DNA from: Myxococcales bacterium
GTDB taxonomy: Bacteria > Myxococcota > Myxococcia > Myxococcales > JAKAPL01
Assembly (NCBI GenBank): GCA_021807105.1
Contig: JAKAPL010000007.1
Location: 1-64,000, forward strand
DNA: 64,000 nucleotides
Reading direction: 5' to 3'
In this document: in pieces, positions 60,608-64,000 of the stretch
How positions within the stretch are numbered: the stretch's first letter is position 1
How the letters are laid out: each line of letters starts with the position of its first letter
Made by a program: the position numbers and the translations under genes
Notes under the pieces: model-generated
The model's input: the letters and a program-made list of their open reading frames with translations, nothing else
Database searches by the model: none
Told to the model about the DNA's origin: nothing

Positions 60608-61750
60608 ATGCGCTCCATCGTCCTGTCCACCGTCCTCGCCGTCACGGCCGGCTGTGGGGGGCACGCCGCGGAGCCCGACGCCGGGGCCGACGCCGGTGAT
60701 GGCCTCCCCACCCCCGCCCTCTCTCCGGCCGACGCCTGCGCGCGGCTCGCCGCCGCGCTCGCCTCGGTCGAGGTCCGTTGCGGGCGGCTCGCCGCCTCCG
60801 ACCAGGCGCGCTACGCCGCCTCCCTTTGCACCGGCTGGGTGGACGCCGAACAGGCCGCCTGGGACGCCGGCCGGTTCGCCTACAGCGCGCAAGCGGTCTC
60901 CTGCGCCGTGAGCTTTCGGGCCGCGGAGCCCTGCAACCTCTCGACCCGAACGCTGACGGGCTGCGAGCCGCTCGCCTGGGGCACGCTCGCGACCGGCGAT
61001 CCCTGCGGCGACGACCTCGCCTGCGCGTTCGGCGACTACTGCTACCGGCAGGCGCCCGGCGACTCGTGCGGTACGTGCGCGCCCGACCCGTCGACCGGCG
61101 GCGCGTGTGGCCCGGCCGCTTCGAATGCGCCCTGCGCCTCCGGCATCTGCGACGGCGAACAGTGCCAGGTCGAGGCCGGCGTGAACGGCTTCTGCAACAC
61201 CCTCATCGGGGGCGGCGGCGCGGTCTGCCAGCCGGGCCTCGCCTGCCTCGACGGCAACTGCCGATCCCCGGGGGCCGCCGCGGCCCGGTGCGTCACGTCC
61301 TCGGATTGCCAGGACGGCCTCTACTGCTCGTCCGAGGGCGCGTGCGCTGCTCGGCCGCTGCAGGGGGCCCCCTGCCCCGACGGTGTCTGCGGCTTCGGCC
61401 TCGTCTGCACCTATGGCCCGGACGGCGGCCCCGGCGACGGGGGCGCCGACGCCGGCGAACCGACCTGCGCGAAGCTCGTCGCGGGCGGCCCCTGCGTCGC
61501 CGATCTCTCCGGCCAGCCCGACTGCCTGGAAGGGGAGTGGTGTGACGGGGACGGCGGCTGCCTCCCGCGGCCCGCCCTCGGCGAGTCGTGCTCGGCCCGC
61601 TCGCCGTGCCTCGCCGGCGTCTGCGACGCGGGGACGTGCGGGGAGCTGCCGGCCGGGGCTGCCTGCCAGTTCGCCCAGGACTGCGAGAGCCAGCTCTGCG
61701 GCGGCGAGAGTCTGACCCCCGTCTGCGGCGGCGCGTGCAGCGGGCCCTGA
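60608..61750 (+). CDS. Large Cys-rich lipoprotein
   Basis: The protein has 380 residues; signal peptide with lipobox TAGC (Cys 16). A helical segment (about 40-125) precedes some 230 residues with about 40 Cys arranged in repeats of the type GDPCGDDLACAFGDYC, VTSSDCQDGLYCSSEGAC and GSxCSARSPCLAGVCDAGTC. These short disulfide-rich repeats (SDC..GLYC) are like those in many myxobacterial outer-membrane lipoproteins. The repeated theme suggests a rod of small stapled modules, with no enzymatic motif. It stands alone, divergent from the membrane-protein gene at 59997. Confidence 0.75.
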   Translation: MRSIVLSTVLAVTAGCGGHAAEPDAGADAGDGLPTPALSPADACARLAAALASVEVRCGRLAASDQARYAASLCTGWVDAEQAAWDAGRFAYSAQAVSCAVSFRAAEPCNLSTRTLTGCEPLAWGTLATGDPCGDDLACAFGDYCYRQAPGDSCGTCAPDPSTGGACGPAASNAPCASGICDGEQCQVEAGVNGFCNTLIGGGGAVCQPGLACLDGNCRSPGAAAARCVTSSDCQDGLYCSSEGACAARPLQGAPCPDGVCGFGLVCTYGPDGGPGDGGADAGEPTCAKLVAGGPCVADLSGQPDCLEGEWCDGDGGCLPRPALGESCSARSPCLAGVCDAGTCGELPAGAACQFAQDCESQLCGGESLTPVCGGACSGP

Positions 61751-61945
61751 GCCGGCGGGGTCCGCCGGTCCCGCCGGCTGCCAGGCGGATGGATCGCGCG
61801 GCGGATGGATCGCGCGCCTCCCGGTCACCGTGGCCGTCACCGTGCGTCACCCGCGCCGGGCGGAGTGGGAGGCGCCTGGTTCTGGGCCTTCACGCGGCCC
61901 GGAGATAACCCGTCGAGCGCGTGGCACGTGAAGTTCCATCGCGGT

Positions 61946-62641
61946 CTAACGGGGAGCGAGGGCGCGACCGCGAGAGACCGCGTTCGCGCCGCGTGCCGAG
62001 CCGTCGCGTGGCGCGAGGTTCGGCCTTATCGGCCTCAACCTCGAGCGGCGGCGGGCGGGCGGCAGCCGCAGCGCAATCAGGGCGTCGAACGGGACCGCGT
62101 CGAGCGGCTCGATGACCACATGATCGCCCGGCTTCGCCTCGATGACCAGGACGCGGCCGTCGACCGCGCTGTCCACGAGCGCGGTGTGCCACACATAGTA
62201 CGCGTCGCCCCCCCGCACCAAGGCCGGCTTGTCCGTCTCTACGCCGTCCCGTTCGAGGAAAAGCAGCACGTCGCCCTTGCGCAATAGCGAGCGATCGAGG
62301 TCGGCCGTGAGGACGCGATTCAGCCCGTTGACCGGCACGCCGAGCTGCCGGTGGCGGATCAGCACGCTCGGCGTGACCGAGAATCGCCGCCACGGGATTC
62401 CGAGCGCCTTCTCGAAAGCGAAGAAGATGAGCCCGAGGCAGTCGATTCCTTGGTTGCAGCGCCGCCGCCCGCAACCGGGACGCCCATCGCGCCCGCCGAA
62501 CACGTACGGCTTGCCGAGGTATGCTTCCGCCGCGGCGACGATCCGATCCTGCGCCGTTACGTGCCCGACCCCAGGGGGGGCGCCCCGCGGAGAAAGCGCG
62601 GAGAGCGCCAGCGCGAGGACCCAGGGATCAAGGTGAGCCAC
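61946..62641 (-). CDS. NlpC/P60-like cysteine peptidase or amidase, exported
   Basis: The protein has 231 residues from a GTG; the N terminus is weakly hydrophobic (LALALSALSPRGA), so export is uncertain. Pattern of the NlpC/P60-like fold: RIVAAAEAYLGKPYVFGG, the candidate nucleophile Cys in NQGIDCLGLIFFAFEKALG, the His in YVWHTALVDSAVDG and a strand VLVIEAKPG after it. Such enzymes cut peptide bonds in peptidoglycan or act as acyl transferases. Two Cys in a loop (GCGRRRC) precede the catalytic motif, unusual and perhaps a disulfide. The C-terminal ~35 residues are Arg-rich and look disordered. Right edge of the syntenic block. Confidence 0.65.
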   Translation of the reverse strand: MAHLDPWVLALALSALSPRGAPPGVGHVTAQDRIVAAAEAYLGKPYVFGGRDGRPGCGRRRCNQGIDCLGLIFFAFEKALGIPWRRFSVTPSVLIRHRQLGVPVNGLNRVLTADLDRSLLRKGDVLLFLERDGVETDKPALVRGGDAYYVWHTALVDSAVDGRVLVIEAKPGDHVVIEPLDAVPFDALIALRLPPARRRSRLRPIRPNLAPRDGSARGANAVSRGRALAPR

Positions 62642-63254
62642 CGCTCTTTACGCCTCCTAAACTCACACCTCTGGCCTTCGTAAGGCGAGCGTTCACGGTG
62701 GACGCTACCGCGCCGCACCGCCTTCTGGCAAGGCGCGCATCCTGCATCTCGCGCCCTCCGCCGCACGCGGATCACTCGGCAGCGCAAGGGGCTGACGCAC
62801 CCTGCGATTCGACGGCGCCCTGTCGGGAGGAGACGCTCGGTCACCGCCCCAGCGCCGAGCGGCCACCCGCGCATTTGCGGGTCTTGCGAGGTGCAGCTCC
62901 CATCTGATAAAAACGACGGCGCTCACCGGAGATCCTCAAAACGCCGCCGAATGACGCGCAGGTATGTCGTAAGCGTGTCCCGCCCGATGCGCCAACCCTG
63001 GGGGTGCCAGGAAAGTGACCTACTGCGGCACATGCATGCGTGACTCGTTAAGCACGTGGCACGCCTCATGCAGTCGTACGGGCACAAGGAAATGCAGAGC
63101 GGGTTCCGATTCGCTTGTGGCTATTTTCAGCCCAAAGCAGACAGAAATGGCGGCACATGAAATGCTCCAGGGATGCAGGTCTCCCAAGAACCTCGGCAGC
63201 TCGCGTTGCCGGTTGTCGGGTTCATCCATCCGGCTGCTTCTGGCACATGGGACC
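62642..63254. other. Gene-poor, lower-GC stretch
   Basis: No convincing gene fills these 613 bases. The composition is visibly less GC-rich than elsewhere, with runs such as GATAAAAACG, and stop codons occur in all frames. One short minus-strand frame ending at 62923 is described separately. The change of composition just before the DUF499-like gene suggests that this is the edge of an acquired block. Confidence 0.6.
62923..63033 (-). pseudogene. Possible remnant of a larger gene (36 codons)
   Basis: A minus-strand frame from an ATG at 63033 to TGA at 62923 ends in WRIGRDTLTTYLRVIRRRFE and four more residues. The second half reads like the natural C terminus of a real protein, rich in Arg and Leu in helical spacing. 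Upstream the frame has no further similarity. I cannot name the family; a transposase or recombinase end is one option. Kept only as a candidate. Confidence 0.25.
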
Positions 63255-64000
63255 TCACTCGATGCGCACGTCATCAGCCACTCCGAGGTCGTCGAGAATC
63301 TGCCGCAGATCCGCTTCAAGTGATGTGGCTGCGTCCGACTTCACGGTTACCGTGAAGTCGATCCCCACTTTCAGCTCGGAACCGCTCCTGAGCTTCGGAA
63401 GGATCTTCGTTCCGAGGCGATTCCATATCTCGGGCGGGACGACGCCCACGAGCCGAAGAATTCGGGTCGCCGCCCCGCTGGAACTGGGCGTCGGCGTGGG
63501 TACCGGAGAGGAGGATTCGCCGCTCTCGGCGCCTAAGGTTGGGCCGTTCGCCGGGCTCGCGGCAGGCCTCTCCGGCGGGGGCGCGCCACTCTTCAGTGCC
63601 TGCGCCCTTGTCTTCGCAAGGAGGAAGACCCCCGGCTCGAAGACAATCTCGTCTGCCGACACGGCCTCTGCGTGCCACACCCGTTCGTAGCTGCCGTCGC
63701 CACGAGGACCAGAGGCGAGACCGAAATCCCCGCGGCCGACCAACTCCACAAGCTTCGTTCGCAGAGTCGCGTCGGGGTCGAGGAGCCGCGTCAGCGTCCC
63801 GTCGAGGAAGCTCTTGCGCAAACCAGGTAGCGGCCATGCACCGGACTCCTTCAGTGCCGGAGGCCAGTTCCGATCGATGTAGCCTGCGCCGACGGACTCG
63901 TTGAGGAGCGCCTCGGACTTCAGAGCTGCGATCACCCGGCCGCAGAGCGTCTCGGCACCGCTCGAGTGGCCGGCACCGAGGTCGATGACCTTGAGGCCAT
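63255..64000 (-). CDS. C-terminal part of a DUF499-like ATPase (5' end beyond the window)
   Basis: The frame is open from the window edge (64000) to the TGA at 63255, 247 codons. Recognisable stretches are WPPALKESGAWPLPGLRKSF, LTRLLDPDATLRTKLVELV, RGDFGLASGPRGDGSYERVW and, near the end, VVPPEIWNRLGTKILPKLRS followed by LRQILDDLG. These match my memory of the C-terminal part of large DUF499 AAA-type proteins. A Pro/Ser-rich linker (about 60 residues) interrupts it. Relatives are often encoded with DUF1156 methylases and helicases in phage-defence-like clusters. The rest of the gene and any partners lie outside the window. Confidence 0.6.
   Translation of the reverse strand, partial: GLKVIDLGAGHSSGAETLCGRVIAALKSEALLNESVGAGYIDRNWPPALKESGAWPLPGLRKSFLDGTLTRLLDPDATLRTKLVELVGRGDFGLASGPRGDGSYERVWHAEAVSADEIVFEPGVFLLAKTRAQALKSGAPPPERPAASPANGPTLGAESGESSSPVPTPTPSSSGAATRILRLVGVVPPEIWNRLGTKILPKLRSGSELKVGIDFTVTVKSDAATSLEADLRQILDDLGVADDVRIE

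Noticed and set aside
62653-62670. Third copy of the element A end (CCTCCTAAACTCACACC)
   Set aside because: The two halves are in the wrong order compared with the real ends and no partner end follows.

Overview
The window (64 kb, strongly GC-rich, codon third positions almost always G or C) looks like a chromosomal segment of a Myxococcota-type (former Deltaproteobacteria) bacterium. The reasons are a subtilisin-like protease with a MYXO-CTERM-like tail, a NtrC-type two-component pair, a Hanks-type Ser/Thr kinase, several lipoproteins with Ser/Gly/Thr linkers and Cys-rich modules, large multiheme cytochromes, and a LexA-like box of the Myxococcus type. No species name can be supported from sequence alone.

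Layout. 0-14.4 kb: a minus-strand operon builds what looks like a trans-outer-membrane electron conduit. In transcription order it holds the cytochrome c maturation proteins ResB and CcsA, a decaheme OmcA/MtrC-type surface lipoprotein on a collagen-like stalk, a second multiheme lipoprotein, a beta-barrel porin and a 13-heme periplasmic cytochrome. The six genes overlap or nearly abut. A clean -24/-12 (sigma-54) promoter sits directly before resB. Divergent from it lie a sensor kinase and a sigma-54-activating response regulator, so the pair probably controls the conduit. 14.6-19.3 kb: a secreted S8 protease with FG-GAP-like repeats, the methyltransferase RlmE and a decayed regulator. 19.3-25.8 kb: bioD-larB-DUF6671 on minus, a compact run of unrecognised small genes leading to icd on plus, and a sua5/tsaC-type gene broken by a 253-bp inverted-repeat element. 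25.9-40.8 kb: an amidohydrolase, znuBC, a TetR/HlyD/TolC efflux set without its pump, a frameshifted small gene, queC, an A-type Fe-S carrier, a pectate-lyase-like lipoprotein, an MFS transporter, Cys-rich lipoproteins and a two-domain oxidoreductase. 40.9-47.1 kb: a 21-bp tandem array, then the mutasome imuA-imuB-dnaE2 behind a LexA-like box. 47.1-54.8 kb: glyQ-glyS-accA, tRNA-Val(CAC), a DUF1015 protein and treZ. 54.8-64 kb: a possibly leaderless PilZ-like gene, a kinase-TPR-lipoprotein operon, an OmpA-family protein, a Cys-rich lipoprotein, an NlpC/P60-like protein and, at the right edge, the C-terminal part of a DUF499-like ATPase.

Three dispersed repeat families have no annotation of their own. 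Element A (12.85 kb and, inverted, 55.4 kb) is about 180 bp with terminal inverted repeats flanked by TA, and in both places its edge supplies the TAG stop of a neighbouring gene. Element B (52.8 and 59.8 kb) is a conserved ~90-bp block. Element C disrupts sua5. Two separate tandem arrays share a 21-bp period. The strongest candidates for something not yet described are the sigma-54-controlled 36-motif electron conduit, whose sensor has lost the His of a haem-like motif, and element A.
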